NCBI RefSeq assembly: GCF_910593785.1
Contig: NZ_CAJVAP010000015.1
Location: 1-64,000 of the forward strand
Origin: Leucobacter soli
GTDB lineage: Bacteria > Actinomycetota > Actinomycetes > Actinomycetales > Microbacteriaceae
Direction: 5' to 3'
DNA: 64,000 bases
The stretch's first letter is position 1. Each line of letters begins with the position of its first letter. The notes under the pieces are model-generated. The model was given only the letters and a program-made list of their open reading frames with translations, was not told the origin of the DNA and ran no database searches. Positions 33,204-41,457 of this stretch are shown here, piece by piece. The translations under genes were made by a program, and so were the position numbers.

Positions 33204-34232
33204 TCACCCCCACTCGCCCTCGAGGCCCTCCACGTTGTCCTTCGTCACGATGAACGGCGCGGCGAGATCGGCGACCTCTTCCGGCGTCGGAACGGGCTCG
33301 CCCGTGTTGTGCGCCACCAGCGCCTCCGCGGCGGTCGCACCGTAGGTGAACGGGCGCAGGATCACGGTGGAGAAGATGCTGCCGTCCGCCACGCCGGCAA
33401 GGCCCTGGCGGCTGCCGCCGTCGCCGAGCACGACGATATCGGTGCGGTCGATCTCCTTCAGCAGGTTGGCGACCTGCACCGCGGTGCTGTCGCTGGAGTT
33501 CAGCACGACGTTGGTCTCCGGGTTCGCGGCGATCAGGTCGGCGACGATCTGGCGGCCATCATCCGGCGTGAAGTAGTCCTCGCCCTGCGCCACCTCGACG
33601 AAACGGGGATCATCGCCCACCTCGGCCTGCACCGCCGCGTGGATGTCCTCCGAGAGCTGGTAGCCCTTGATGCCGAAGATGTGGATGTAGTTGCACGGGT
33701 CGAAGCCCTCGCATGCCGAGACCAGTGTCTCGGCGATCATCGAACCGTAGTTCTCGTTGCTGGTGCCGACCGAGACGATGACGCCGTCGAGCTGCGGCTC
33801 GACGGTCGTCGAGCTCGGACCGGCGAAGCCCTCGACGGTGGCGACGGCGATGCCGGCCTCATGTGCGGCCTCGACGCAGGGGATGGCGCCGGGGGCGCTG
33901 ACCGGGTTCAGGATGATCCCGTTGTAGCGGCCCGAAGCGATCGCGTCGTTGCAGATGGTGGTCAGCGAATTGTCGTCGTTGGCACCGTCGAGCATCGTGA
34001 CGCTGCCGCCGAGCCCCTCGGCGACCGACTCCGCTCCCTCGAGCTGCATCTGACCGAAGTCGGACAGGTCCGCGGCGATGAAGGCGAACGAGGGGGTGAA
34101 ATCCCCGCCGTCGGCGCCGGTGTCGTCCGTGCCGCCACCGCCGTTGCCGGCGGACGAGCAGCCGACGAGCGCCAGGGCGACAGCCGCGGCGCCGGCGACG
34201 ATGCCGGCGAACCGAAGTTGTGTGCGATTCAT
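33204..34232 (-). CDS. Sugar-type ABC transporter substrate-binding lipoprotein
   Basis: Periplasmic-binding-protein family (RbsB-like) of 342 residues. The signal peptide ends in the lipobox L-V-G-C with lipidated C25, followed by a Gly/Thr/Asp-rich linker. The two-lobed type I fold is indicated by motifs such as I-A-S-G-R-Y-N-G-I-I-L-N and A-N-P-E-T-N-V-V-L-N-S-S-D. AAAAGGAG precedes the ATG at 34232. It is the third gene of an ATPase-permease-binding protein set. RbsB-like proteins bind sugars but also autoinducers and other ring compounds; the ligand here is unknown. Confidence 0.9.
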   Translation of the reverse strand: MNRTQLRFAGIVAGAAAVALALVGCSSAGNGGGGTDDTGADGGDFTPSFAFIAADLSDFGQMQLEGAESVAEGLGGSVTMLDGANDDNSLTTICNDAIASGRYNGIILNPVSAPGAIPCVEAAHEAGIAVATVEGFAGPSSTTVEPQLDGVIVSVGTSNENYGSMIAETLVSACEGFDPCNYIHIFGIKGYQLSEDIHAAVQAEVGDDPRFVEVAQGEDYFTPDDGRQIVADLIAANPETNVVLNSSDSTAVQVANLLKEIDRTDIVVLGDGGSRQGLAGVADGSIFSTVILRPFTYGATAAEALVAHNTGEPVPTPEEVADLAAPFIVTKDNVEGLEGEWG

Positions 34233-34326
34233 GTGTTTCTCCTTTTTGCGGGTGGAACAGGGTCGGTCGGTTCGAGGGCGGTGCGACGGCTGTCCGGTGG
34301 ACCAGGCAGCCGAGCCGACCGCCGGG

Positions 34327-35340
34327 TCAGCGGCGGTTGGAGGCTCGTATCCACGAATCCCAGCCGACTGCCAGCGCGATGATGAGGCCGGTGAAGATGC
34401 GCTGATAGGTGGGCTGCACGCCGAGCAGGTTGAAGCCGTTGCCGATGAGCTGCAGCAGCAGCACGCCGACCACGGTGCGCCAGATCGCGCCGGCGCCGCC
34501 CATCACCGAGGTGCCGCCGACCAGCACGGCGGCGATCGCGGTGAACTCGATGCCGCTGCCGATGCCGGCGTCGACGGTACCGGTGCGCGAGGCCGACATG
34601 ATGCCGGCCAGAGCGGCGCAGAAGCCCATCAGCACGTACGTGAGTGCGCGGGTCCGGTTGACGCGCACGCCCGCCATGCGCGCGGCCGCGGCGTTGCCGC
34701 CGACTGCGAACACGTGCCGGCCGAAGACCGTGCGGTTGAGCAGGAACATGTAGAGCAGGATCACGGCGATGAAGATGTAGACGGTGACCTTCAGGCCGAG
34801 GAACCGCGGCTGCGCGAAGTTCTTGAACGCCTCTTCCTGGATCACGATCAGTTTGCCGTCCGTGAGCGAGAGCGCGATGCCCGCGAACACCATGGTCGAG
34901 GCGATCGTCGCGACGAAGGGGTTCAGTTTGCCGTAGGTGGTCGAGAGGCCGTTGAGCGTGCCGAGGCCGGCACCGCTGAGCAGGCCGGCCAGGAGGCCGA
35001 GCACTGCCGATCCCGTCGCATTAGTAGTCATCGCGGCGACGATGGCGCCCACCGCGAAGATCGCCCCGATGGAGAGGTCGAAGCCGCCCGCGATGATGAC
35101 CAGCGTCATGCCGATCGCGAGGATGCCCATCGGGGCGAGCCCGTCGAGCAGGTTCGAGAGGTTGAGCGGGGTGAGGAAGGCGGGCGAGGCGATCGAGAGC
35201 AGGACGAACAGCAGCAGCAGCGCCCCGACGATGCCGAAGTCCCGGCCGATGGAGAGCGCCCGCGCCCGGGCGCTCTGCTTGCCCTTCGCCGGCACCGGGG
35301 TGCGCATGACCTCCGTGATGGTCTGGTTCGAGTTGCTCAT
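34327..35340 (-). CDS. ABC transporter permease, RbsC-like
   Basis: A 337-residue integral membrane protein with about 8-10 hydrophobic segments and the BPD_transp_2 pattern, including I-I-A-G-G-F-D-L-S-I-G-A-I and G-V-R-V-N-R-T-R. Its ATG overlaps the stop of the ATPase by four bases (ATGA). It forms the membrane channel for the importer with the ATPase at 35337 and the lipoprotein at 33204. A 94-bp gap separates it from the binding-protein gene. Confidence 0.92.
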   Translation of the reverse strand: MSNSNQTITEVMRTPVPAKGKQSARARALSIGRDFGIVGALLLLFVLLSIASPAFLTPLNLSNLLDGLAPMGILAIGMTLVIIAGGFDLSIGAIFAVGAIVAAMTTNATGSAVLGLLAGLLSGAGLGTLNGLSTTYGKLNPFVATIASTMVFAGIALSLTDGKLIVIQEEAFKNFAQPRFLGLKVTVYIFIAVILLYMFLLNRTVFGRHVFAVGGNAAAARMAGVRVNRTRALTYVLMGFCAALAGIMSASRTGTVDAGIGSGIEFTAIAAVLVGGTSVMGGAGAIWRTVVGVLLLQLIGNGFNLLGVQPTYQRIFTGLIIALAVGWDSWIRASNRR

Positions 35341-36875
35341 GCAGCCGCCTCCTGTGCGGTCCGTTCCGATTCCGGTGTCCAGAATGCTGCGGTCAGCAGC
35401 AGGTCCTTGTTCGCTTCGTGGTGGTCGTACTCCGCGACGATCCGCCCGCGCGCCATGACGAGCACGCGGTGGGAGAGTTCGAGCACCTCGTCGAGCTCGC
35501 TCGAGACGACGAGGATCGCGATGCCGCGGCTCGCGAGCTCGCGCAGGATGTCGTAGATCGCGGACTTGGCGCCGATGTCGACGCCGCGCGTCGGCTCGTC
35601 GACGATCAGCAGCCGGGGCTCCTTCGCCAGCCACTTCGCCAGCACCACCTTCTGCTGGTTGCCGCCCGAGAGCGTGCTGACGAGCGCGTCCACGCTCGCG
35701 GTCTTCACGCCGGCGCGGGTGACGAGCTCCTCCGCCTCGCCGCGTTCGCGGCCACTCCAGAGCACCCCGGCGCGGGCGAACAGGTCGAGATGGGGCAGCG
35801 TGAGGTTCTCCTTCACGCTGCGGTGCATGAGCAGGCCGAGCTCCTTGCGGTTCTCCGGCAGCATCGCGACGTTCGCCTTGATCGCCTCGGCCGGCGAGCG
35901 GAACCTCACGCGTTCGCCGTTCAGGCGCACCTCGCCCGAACGGTAGCGATCGGCGCCGAATACGGCACGGCACACCTCGGTGCGGCCTGCGCCGACGAGG
36001 CCGTTGATGCCGACGATCTCACCCGCGCGCACGGTCAGGCTGACGTCCTCGAAGTGGCCGGGCCTCGTCAACCCGGTGACCTCGAGCACGACGGGAGCGG
36101 TGTCCGGGGCGGCGGCGATCTCGGGCGGCTCGGTCAGGTGACGCCCGAGCATGGAATGGATGATGCTCTCGCGGGTCTCGTCGGCGGTGACCGCGGTGCG
36201 CACGTGCTCGCCGTCGCGCAGAATGGTGACGCGATCGCTGACCGCCAGCACCTCCTCGAGGAAGTGCGAGACCAGCACGACCGTCGCCCCGCGTGCCTTC
36301 AGCGAACGGATCACCCCGTGCAGCTGACGCACCTCGCCGGGGGTGAGCGCTGCGCTCGGCTCGTCCATGACGATCAGGTCGGCGCGCCGTGCAAGGGCGC
36401 GCAGGATCTCGACCTTCTGCTGGTCGGCCAGGCGGAGGTCGCCCACCAGGGTCTCGGGGTTCAGCTCGAAGCCGGTGCTCGCGACGAGCTCCTCGAACTC
36501 CTCGCGGGCGCTGCGATTGTCGAGCACTCCGCCATGTGCGCGCTCGATGCCCAGGAACACGTTGTCGATCACCGCGCGATCCGGGAGCATGGCGAGCTCC
36601 TGATCGATGATGGCGATGCCGTCGCGGATCGCATCCATCGGGGCCCGGTAGGCGGCGGCCTTGCCGTTCACCACCAGCGTCCCGCCGTCGTGGCGCACCG
36701 CTCCGGCGATGATCTTGCCGAGCGTGGACTTGCCGGCGCCGTTCTCGCCGACCAGGGCGTGCACCTCGCCGCGATGGATCTGCACGTTCACGTCCCGAAG
36801 CGCGTGCACACCGCCGTAGCGCTTCTCGAGGTGGCGCGTCTCGACATGCGCCTCAACGGGTTGCTGCGTTTCCAC
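35337..36875 (-). CDS. ABC transporter ATP-binding protein, RbsA/MglA-like
   Basis: A 512-residue double ATPase of the carbohydrate-uptake type. The first domain has Walker A G-E-N-G-A-G-K-S-T and signature L-A-D-Q-Q-K-V-E-I; the second has the degenerate Walker A G-L-V-G-A-G-R-T-E and signature L-S-G-G-N-Q-Q-K-V. Such tandem domains are usual for RbsA. The GTG at 36875 follows GGAGGAGG. It is the first gene of the importer operon, and tandem 22-bp repeats lie just upstream. Confidence 0.93.
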   Translation of the reverse strand: METQQPVEAHVETRHLEKRYGGVHALRDVNVQIHRGEVHALVGENGAGKSTLGKIIAGAVRHDGGTLVVNGKAAAYRAPMDAIRDGIAIIDQELAMLPDRAVIDNVFLGIERAHGGVLDNRSAREEFEELVASTGFELNPETLVGDLRLADQQKVEILRALARRADLIVMDEPSAALTPGEVRQLHGVIRSLKARGATVVLVSHFLEEVLAVSDRVTILRDGEHVRTAVTADETRESIIHSMLGRHLTEPPEIAAAPDTAPVVLEVTGLTRPGHFEDVSLTVRAGEIVGINGLVGAGRTEVCRAVFGADRYRSGEVRLNGERVRFRSPAEAIKANVAMLPENRKELGLLMHRSVKENLTLPHLDLFARAGVLWSGRERGEAEELVTRAGVKTASVDALVSTLSGGNQQKVVLAKWLAKEPRLLIVDEPTRGVDIGAKSAIYDILRELASRGIAILVVSSELDEVLELSHRVLVMARGRIVAEYDHHEANKDLLLTAAFWTPESERTAQEAAA

Positions 36876-36888
36876 TCGGCCTCCTCCA

Positions 36889-36932
36889 TTGGTAAGCGAG
36901 CTCTCTTATATTGGTATGCGAGTTCTCTTATA
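36889..36932. repeat. Two tandem 22-bp repeats in the ABC promoter
   Basis: Copies at 36889-36910 and 36911-36932 share 20 of 22 bases, reading TTGGTA-A/T-GCGAG-C/T-TCTCTTATA. On the minus strand each gives a TATAAG box. The period is near two helical turns, so two regulator dimers could bind on one face. They lie 14-57 bp upstream of the ATPase start. Confidence 0.8.
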
Positions 36933-36955
36933 TGTGTTTACCACAGTGCTGTGCA

Positions 36956-36977
36956 TGTGTACAGCTTCGGCTATAAT
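36956..36977 (+). promoter_or_regulatory. Promoter element of the 37072 gene with shared motif
   Basis: A consensus -10 TATAAT (36972-36977) follows GTGTACAGCTTCGGC (36957-36971). The same GTGTACAG-Y-TTCGGC word is at the VOC-gene promoter (43109-43123). No good -35 is seen. Confidence 0.65.
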
Positions 36978-37071
36978 CGTGACTCAGCCGCAACACTGCG
37001 ACTGCTCGTGACGCCGAAGTCCGCACCGGGCTCTCGGATTCACGCTTCACCTCGCGCAGAAGGAGCCCGAC

Positions 37072-37353
37072 ATGACGTACATCGTCACCGCCGTATTCGA
37101 TACCGACCTCGAGACCCTCACCGCCTCCGAGCAGGCGCACCCCGAGGCCATCACCGCCATCGGCGAGATCGCCAAGGACTACATGATCGGCCACCAGCGT
37201 CACGCGCGCGACGGGCAGGTCATGGATATCGACACCTACCGCACCGCCGACGACTACCGCGCGTTCTTCGCGCAGGCCGAGCCGCACATCAAGCAGTACG
37301 TGGCGAATGCGAACACCACCGTCACCGACACCATGTGGGAAGTCATCGACTGA
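37072..37353 (+). CDS. Small dimeric alpha/beta-barrel-type protein
   Basis: A 93-residue protein of the ferredoxin-like dimeric alpha/beta-barrel kind (YciI/antibiotic-biosynthesis-monooxygenase style), judged from length, the opening beta strand Y-I-V-T-A-V-F-D and the pattern of two strand-helix-strand halves. A conserved-looking H-Q-R-H is central. AGAAGGAG precedes the ATG at 37072. It overlaps the next small gene by one base; both lie divergent from the ABC importer. Function unknown; relatives include muconolactone isomerases and small cofactor-free oxygenases. Confidence 0.62.
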   Translation: MTYIVTAVFDTDLETLTASEQAHPEAITAIGEIAKDYMIGHQRHARDGQVMDIDTYRTADDYRAFFAQAEPHIKQYVANANTTVTDTMWEVID

Positions 37354-37655
37354 TGAGCGACGACTGGGTCGCCGATGTCGAGATCGTCACGCTCGCACCG
37401 AAACCGGGCGCCCGCGACGAGCTGCTGCGCATCCGGCCGCAGATCCTCGCCGAGTACGACGCATTCTGCGGAGGCCGCTACGATGCGACCCTCACCGAGA
37501 ACGAGGACGGCGGGTGGGTCGACGTCTGGCGCTGGGTGGATCGAGCCGACGCGGAGGCCGCACTCGACGACATCCCCGGCATCATCCCGACCTTCGCCCG
37601 ATGGGCCGAGCTCGTCGACCTCGAGTCGCTCGTCTGGGTGAAGCGGATCGGCTGA
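37353..37655 (+). CDS. Small dimeric alpha/beta-barrel-type protein, second of pair
   Basis: A 100-residue protein with an antibiotic-biosynthesis-monooxygenase-like layout: first strand V-A-D-V-E-I-V-T-L, K-P-G-A-R-D-E-L-L turn, and W-V-D-V-W-R-W in the third strand. The ATG overlaps the previous stop by one base (TGATG). The pair might form a heteromeric barrel. A stem-loop follows it directly. No catalytic assignment is possible from sequence alone. Confidence 0.65.
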   Translation: MSDDWVADVEIVTLAPKPGARDELLRIRPQILAEYDAFCGGRYDATLTENEDGGWVDVWRWVDRADAEAALDDIPGIIPTFARWAELVDLESLVWVKRIG

Positions 37656-37666
37656 GCCTCATCGAT

Positions 37667-37694
37667 GCAGGCGGCCCGAGCCCGGGCCGCCTGC
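37667..37694 (+). terminator. Hairpin after the small-protein pair
   Basis: A perfect 12-bp stem, GCAGGCGGCCCG (37667-37678) with CGGGCCGCCTGC (37683-37694) and a 4-base loop, separates the small-protein pair from the TetR gene. Confidence 0.7.
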
Positions 37695-37707
37695 ACAAAT
37701 GGCACGG

Positions 37708-37723
37708 TATAGGCTGGATGCGA
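37708..37723 (+). promoter_or_regulatory. -10 element of a probable leaderless tetR-type transcript
   Basis: TATAGG (37708-37713) is nine bases from the ATG at 37723, and no ribosome site is seen. Confidence 0.5.
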
Positions 37724-38358
37724 TGAACAACAGCGCGGCCAAGTCGACGAGGAAGGCACCGTCGAAGCCGAGGTCGAAATCGGCCCCGGCGCATGCGAGA
37801 GGCGAGGGGCGCGACGCCATCCTCAAGGCCGCCTACGAACTCATGCTGCAGGATCGGGTCAGCAGCGTCTCCCACCGCAGCGTCGCCGCACGCGCCGGGG
37901 TCGCCGTCGGCCTGATCCGCTACCACTTCTCGACGCGGACCACACTGCTGCTCGCCTGCATCACCCACCTGATGGAGGAGCGCCACGAGGTCGCACTGGA
38001 GGCGCTGAGCCGGTGCCGCCCGGGACTCGACCCGATCGAGACCGGGCGACTCGCGGTGACCGCCTACACCGGACCGGACATCTCGGACAGCGGGCTCACC
38101 TCGACGCTCGCCGCCCTCCTCGACACGGCCCGCGAGGACCGCGTGCTCTCGGAGTTCCTGATAGCCGAGCGCCCGACCGTCGAGGGCGACCTCATGGCCG
38201 TGCTCGAAGCCTGCGGCTGGGGCGAGGCCGATCCGACGCTCGTCCTCCACGTCATCGACGGCGCCCTCGTCGCCGGCATCGTCGACAAGCAGCCCGGGCT
38301 GCTCGACGTCGCGGCACGCTCGTGCGCGGCCGTGCTGTCGCTCAGCAAGCCGCACTAG
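37723..38358 (+). CDS. TetR-family transcriptional regulator
   Basis: A 211-residue TetR regulator. After a basic Ser/Lys-rich N-terminal stretch of about 30 residues comes the helix-turn-helix (about residues 30-80; S-H-R-S-V-A-A-R-A-G-V-A-V-G-L-I-R-Y-H-F). The remainder is a ligand domain. It is placed centrally in the second catabolic locus, so it is the leading candidate to control the GTACAG-containing promoters at 29908, 36956 and 43096. The ATG at 37723 is chosen over a GTG at 37699 because of the -10 spacing. Confidence 0.85.
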   Translation: MNNSAAKSTRKAPSKPRSKSAPAHARGEGRDAILKAAYELMLQDRVSSVSHRSVAARAGVAVGLIRYHFSTRTTLLLACITHLMEERHEVALEALSRCRPGLDPIETGRLAVTAYTGPDISDSGLTSTLAALLDTAREDRVLSEFLIAERPTVEGDLMAVLEACGWGEADPTLVLHVIDGALVAGIVDKQPGLLDVAARSCAAVLSLSKPH

Positions 38359-38412
38359 CCGCACCGGCGAAGCCGGAGACCTCACCGGCGAAGCCGGAGC
38401 CAGCGCCGCCGC

Positions 38413-39003
38413 TCAGGCCGGGGTGAGCCCCTGCCCCTGGGCGAAGAAGCCGCCGCCGAGATAGATCATCGCGGGCTGATCGGTCGCCGCCGCCTCGATC
38501 ACCTCGCCGATGAAGATCGTATGGGTGTAGGCGGGGATCTTGTAGCGCACCGCGAGCTCGAAGTGCCCGGCGCTGCCATCGATCACCGGCGCACCGGTGG
38601 TGCCGGGATGCCAGTCGAGTCCGGCGAACTTGTCGCCGCCCGACCTCGCGAAGGCGCGCACGACACCGACCTGGTTCTCGGCGACGATGTTCACGCCGAT
38701 GTGCTCCGCGCTGAACAGCCAGGGGTAGGTGGAGGCGTTGGCGTTGACGGCGACCATGATGAGCGGAGGATCGAGGGAGATCGAGGAGAACGCGTTAACG
38801 GCCAGCCCCCGCGGCTGCCCGGCTGCGTCCGCGACGGTGACGATCGTCACCCCCGTCGGGTACGTGCGGTGCACGGCACGGACCTTGTCACCGATCGTCG
38901 GTTCTGCGCTCTGCGTCGGCTCCGCGGCCTGCGTCGGTTCTGCACTCGTCGTCGATCCTGCGTTCATCGTCGCCGCTCCACTCGCACTCGCTGCCTCGCT
39001 CAT
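38413..39003 (-). CDS. Flavin reductase (HpaC-like)
   Basis: A 196-residue FMN-binding split-barrel flavin reductase. The core has Y-P-T-G-V-T-I-V-T, N-A-F-S-S-I-S-L-D-P-P-L and a C-terminal Y-L-G-G-G-F-F. It should supply reduced flavin to the luciferase-like monooxygenase at 30828. The ATG at 39003 is fixed by GAGGAGGAG just upstream. The first about 45 residues are low complexity with a repeated A-E-P-T-Q unit, which is unusual for the family. Last gene of the six-gene operon starting at 43040. Confidence 0.87.
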   Translation of the reverse strand: MSEAASASGAATMNAGSTTSAEPTQAAEPTQSAEPTIGDKVRAVHRTYPTGVTIVTVADAAGQPRGLAVNAFSSISLDPPLIMVAVNANASTYPWLFSAEHIGVNIVAENQVGVVRAFARSGGDKFAGLDWHPGTTGAPVIDGSAGHFELAVRYKIPAYTHTIFIGEVIEAAATDQPAMIYLGGGFFAQGQGLTPA

Positions 39004-39026
39004 CGTCGCTCCTCCTCGTGCACGCG

Positions 39027-39434
39027 TCATCGGTCGATCGGCAGGACGCCGATCGAGTGCAGCACGCTCACTTCGTTCCAGCTCGCCCAGTCCTCGACGA
39101 TCCTGCCGTTCTCGAAACGACTGATCGTGATCCCGCTCGCGGTGACCGTGCGCCCGGTCGGCGGGGCGCCGAGATAGTCGCCCAGGTGCGTGCCGGTCGA
39201 GACCCAGCGGTAGGCGACTCGGTCGCCCTCCTCGACGATGTCCACCACCTCCGAGCGGAGATCGGGGAATCCCGAGTGCAAGCCGTTGAGGATCCGCTTG
39301 AAATCCTCGAGGGTCTGGTCTCCCTTGCCGCCGTGACGGATGAAGTCGGGGGCGAAGAGTCGATCCATCGCTTCGATCTCGCCGTGGTTGTCGACGCGCG
39401 ACCACAGGTCGACGAGCACGTCCTTATTACTCAT
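39027..39434 (-). CDS. SnoaL-like / NTF2-fold polyketide-cyclase-type protein
   Basis: A 135-residue NTF2-superfamily protein with the ester-cyclase (SnoaL) pattern: W-S-R-V-D-N-H-G, L-F-A-P-D-F-I-R-H, F-P-D-L-R-S-E-V, and a closing G-R-I-V-E-D-W-A-S-W. Such proteins catalyse small isomerisations, cyclisations or hydrolyses. GAGGAG precedes the ATG at 39434, 16 bases after the aldehyde dehydrogenase stop. Role in the pathway unknown. Confidence 0.8.
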   Translation of the reverse strand: MSNKDVLVDLWSRVDNHGEIEAMDRLFAPDFIRHGGKGDQTLEDFKRILNGLHSGFPDLRSEVVDIVEEGDRVAYRWVSTGTHLGDYLGAPPTGRTVTASGITISRFENGRIVEDWASWNEVSVLHSIGVLPIDR

Positions 39435-39450
39435 GCCGGAGCTCCTCACG

Positions 39451-40965
39451 TCAGGCTGCCCTTCCCGCCGGGGCGGAGAGCAGGTTCACGGTCTTCAGTC
39501 GCGTGTTCGCGTGCAGGCCGGCGAGTCCGAGCTCCTCGCCGATCCCACTGCCCTTCACTCCGAGCCAGGGCAGCGCGGGATGCGGTGGCCCCCACGCGTT
39601 CACCCACACCACGCCGACGCGCAGGGCCCGGGTGAAGCGGGTGATGCGGCTCGCGTCGTTGGTCCAGAGCACGGCGGTCAACCCGTACTCGGTGCCGTTC
39701 GCGTACTCGAGCGCCTCGTCGTCGTCATCGAAGGGGATGACCGTGCCCACCGGGCCGAAGACCTCCTCGCGCGCGATCGTCAGCGTGTTGTCGCCCAGGA
39801 AGACCGTCGGCTGCACGAAGCAGCCGCGGTCCCCGACGCGGGAGCCGCCGGTGATCAGCGTCGCTCCCTCGTCCTGCGCCTGCGCGATGTAGCCGAGGAC
39901 CCGCTCGAGCTGCTGCTCGTTGATGAGGGATCCCATGTCCGTGCCCTCGGCCAGCGGGTCGCCGACCCGGATCTCGTCCGCGCGTGCCGCGAGGCGGGTC
40001 AGGAAGGCGTCGAGCACGTCGCGGTGCACGTAGATGCGCGAGCCCGAAGCGCAGGTCTGCCCCTGGTTGGCGAAGAGCGAGAGCGCGGCGACCGGCACGA
40101 CGGCGTCGAGATCGGCATCGGGCCAGACGATCTGCGGAGACTTCCCGCCCAGTTCGAGGGTGACCTTGGCGAGGTTCGCGCCGGCGGCGGAGGCGATGCG
40201 CGTGCCGACCGCCGTCGAACCGGTGAAGGTCACCTTGTCGACGAGGGGGTGCTCGGCGAGCGCGGCGCCCGCCGACGTGCCGGTTCCGGTGACGACGTTG
40301 AGCACGCCGCCGGGAATCCCGGCCTCGAGCGCGAGCTCCCCGAGCTTCAGGGTCGACAGCGAGGCGTCCGCGGCCGGCTTCACGACCAGGGTGTTCCCCG
40401 CGGCGAGGGCGGGCGCGATCTTCCACGCGGCGATCATGGTCGGCGCATTCCACGGCGTGATCGCGCCGACGACCCCGAGGGGTTCGCGGAGCGTGTACGA
40501 GAAGCGTTCCGCGCCGGCGAAGGGCGGCAGCGAGAACGTCGATCCGGTGATCTTGTCGGCCCAGCCGGCGAAGTGTCGCAGCGTGTCGACGACCAGGGGG
40601 ATCTCGGCGAAGAAGGCCTCCGCGTAGGGCCGGCCGACGTCGAGCGCCTCGAGCCGGGCCAGCTCGTCGAGGTGCTCCTCGACCAGGTCCGCGAAGCGCC
40701 ACAGCAGCTTCGCCCGCTCGGCACCCGAGACCCGCGACCAGTCGCCCCCGTCGAACTGCGCCCGCGCGGCCCGTACCGCGGCATCGATGTCCGCGGCCTC
40801 ACCGGCTGCGATCTCGGCCAGCAGCTCGCCCGTCGCGGGCGCACGGACGGCGATGGTGCCGCCGCTCGCCGCGGGCCGCCAGGTTCCGTCGATCAGCAGG
40901 TCCGTCGGCGGCGGCGGAGCGTCACGACCGAATCCGGTACCGGCACTGGCACTGGCACTGCTCAT
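39451..40965 (-). CDS. Aldehyde dehydrogenase of the second catabolic locus
   Basis: NAD(P)-dependent aldehyde dehydrogenase of 504 residues with nucleophile C305 (N-Q-G-Q-T-C), base E271 (T-L-E-L-G-G-K-S) and P-W-N-A-P in the cofactor site. Its relatives in ring-cleavage clusters oxidise muconate-type semialdehydes, which fits the neighbouring VOC and FAH-family genes. Its ATG overlaps the upstream decarboxylase-family stop by four bases. Specific substrate not determinable. Confidence 0.88.
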   Translation of the reverse strand: MSSASASAGTGFGRDAPPPPTDLLIDGTWRPAASGGTIAVRAPATGELLAEIAAGEAADIDAAVRAARAQFDGGDWSRVSGAERAKLLWRFADLVEEHLDELARLEALDVGRPYAEAFFAEIPLVVDTLRHFAGWADKITGSTFSLPPFAGAERFSYTLREPLGVVGAITPWNAPTMIAAWKIAPALAAGNTLVVKPAADASLSTLKLGELALEAGIPGGVLNVVTGTGTSAGAALAEHPLVDKVTFTGSTAVGTRIASAAGANLAKVTLELGGKSPQIVWPDADLDAVVPVAALSLFANQGQTCASGSRIYVHRDVLDAFLTRLAARADEIRVGDPLAEGTDMGSLINEQQLERVLGYIAQAQDEGATLITGGSRVGDRGCFVQPTVFLGDNTLTIAREEVFGPVGTVIPFDDDDEALEYANGTEYGLTAVLWTNDASRITRFTRALRVGVVWVNAWGPPHPALPWLGVKGSGIGEELGLAGLHANTRLKTVNLLSAPAGRAA

Positions 40966-41429
40966 GCTGGCGCGGTCTCCGCCTCGACGTCCGCGGCCTC
41001 CGCTTCGAACCTCTCGGCAACCGCCTCCGCCTCCGCCTCAGCAGCCTCCGCCTCGAACGCGCGCACGACCTCTCCCGCGATGCGGAACGCCTCCACGCCT
41101 GCCGGGATGCCCGCGTAGACGGAGAGGTGGATGAGCGTGTCCTTCACCTCGTCCACGGTGACGCCGTTGTTGCGCAGCGCGCCCTCGAGGTGCAGCTTGA
41201 ACTCGGCCGAACGCCCGAGGGTCCCGGTGATCACGAGGTTCAGCAGGCTGCGGTCGCGACGGCTCAACGCCTCGCGGCTCCAGTTCGCGCCCCAGCAGAA
41301 CTCCGTCACGAGCTCCTGGAACTCGCGCCCGAACTCCCCCGCGTTCGCGAAGGAGCGCTCCACGTATTCCTCGCCGACGACGGCCTTGCGGATCCTGAGA
41401 CCCTGTTCGAATTTCGATTCATTCGTCAT
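40962..41429 (-). CDS. Carboxymuconolactone-decarboxylase-family protein
   Basis: A 155-residue CMD-family protein with F-C-W-G-A-N-W-S-R, L-G-R-S-A-E-F-K-L-H and D-E-V-K-D-T-L-I-H-L-S-V-Y-A-G-I-P. It is similar in layout to the PcaC of this window but outside the pca operon. The C-terminal about 35 residues are almost only Glu, Ala and Val, an acidic tail not expected for the family. GAAGGAG precedes the ATG at 41429. It may act on a lactone or be a peroxide-handling AhpD-like protein. Confidence 0.83.
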   Translation of the reverse strand: MTNESKFEQGLRIRKAVVGEEYVERSFANAGEFGREFQELVTEFCWGANWSREALSRRDRSLLNLVITGTLGRSAEFKLHLEGALRNNGVTVDEVKDTLIHLSVYAGIPAGVEAFRIAGEVVRAFEAEAAEAEAEAVAERFEAEAADVEAETAPA

Positions 41430-41457
41430 GGTGGCTCCTTCTCGCCGTCTGCGCCGC

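Noticed and set aside
30828-39003. Riboflavin-lyase or pyridine-monooxygenase pathway as identity of the LLM/flavin reductase pair
   Set aside because: Those systems also use LLM enzymes with a reductase, but no riboflavin kinase or amide hydrolase partner is here, and the ring-cleavage-type genes do not fit. The substrate is left open.
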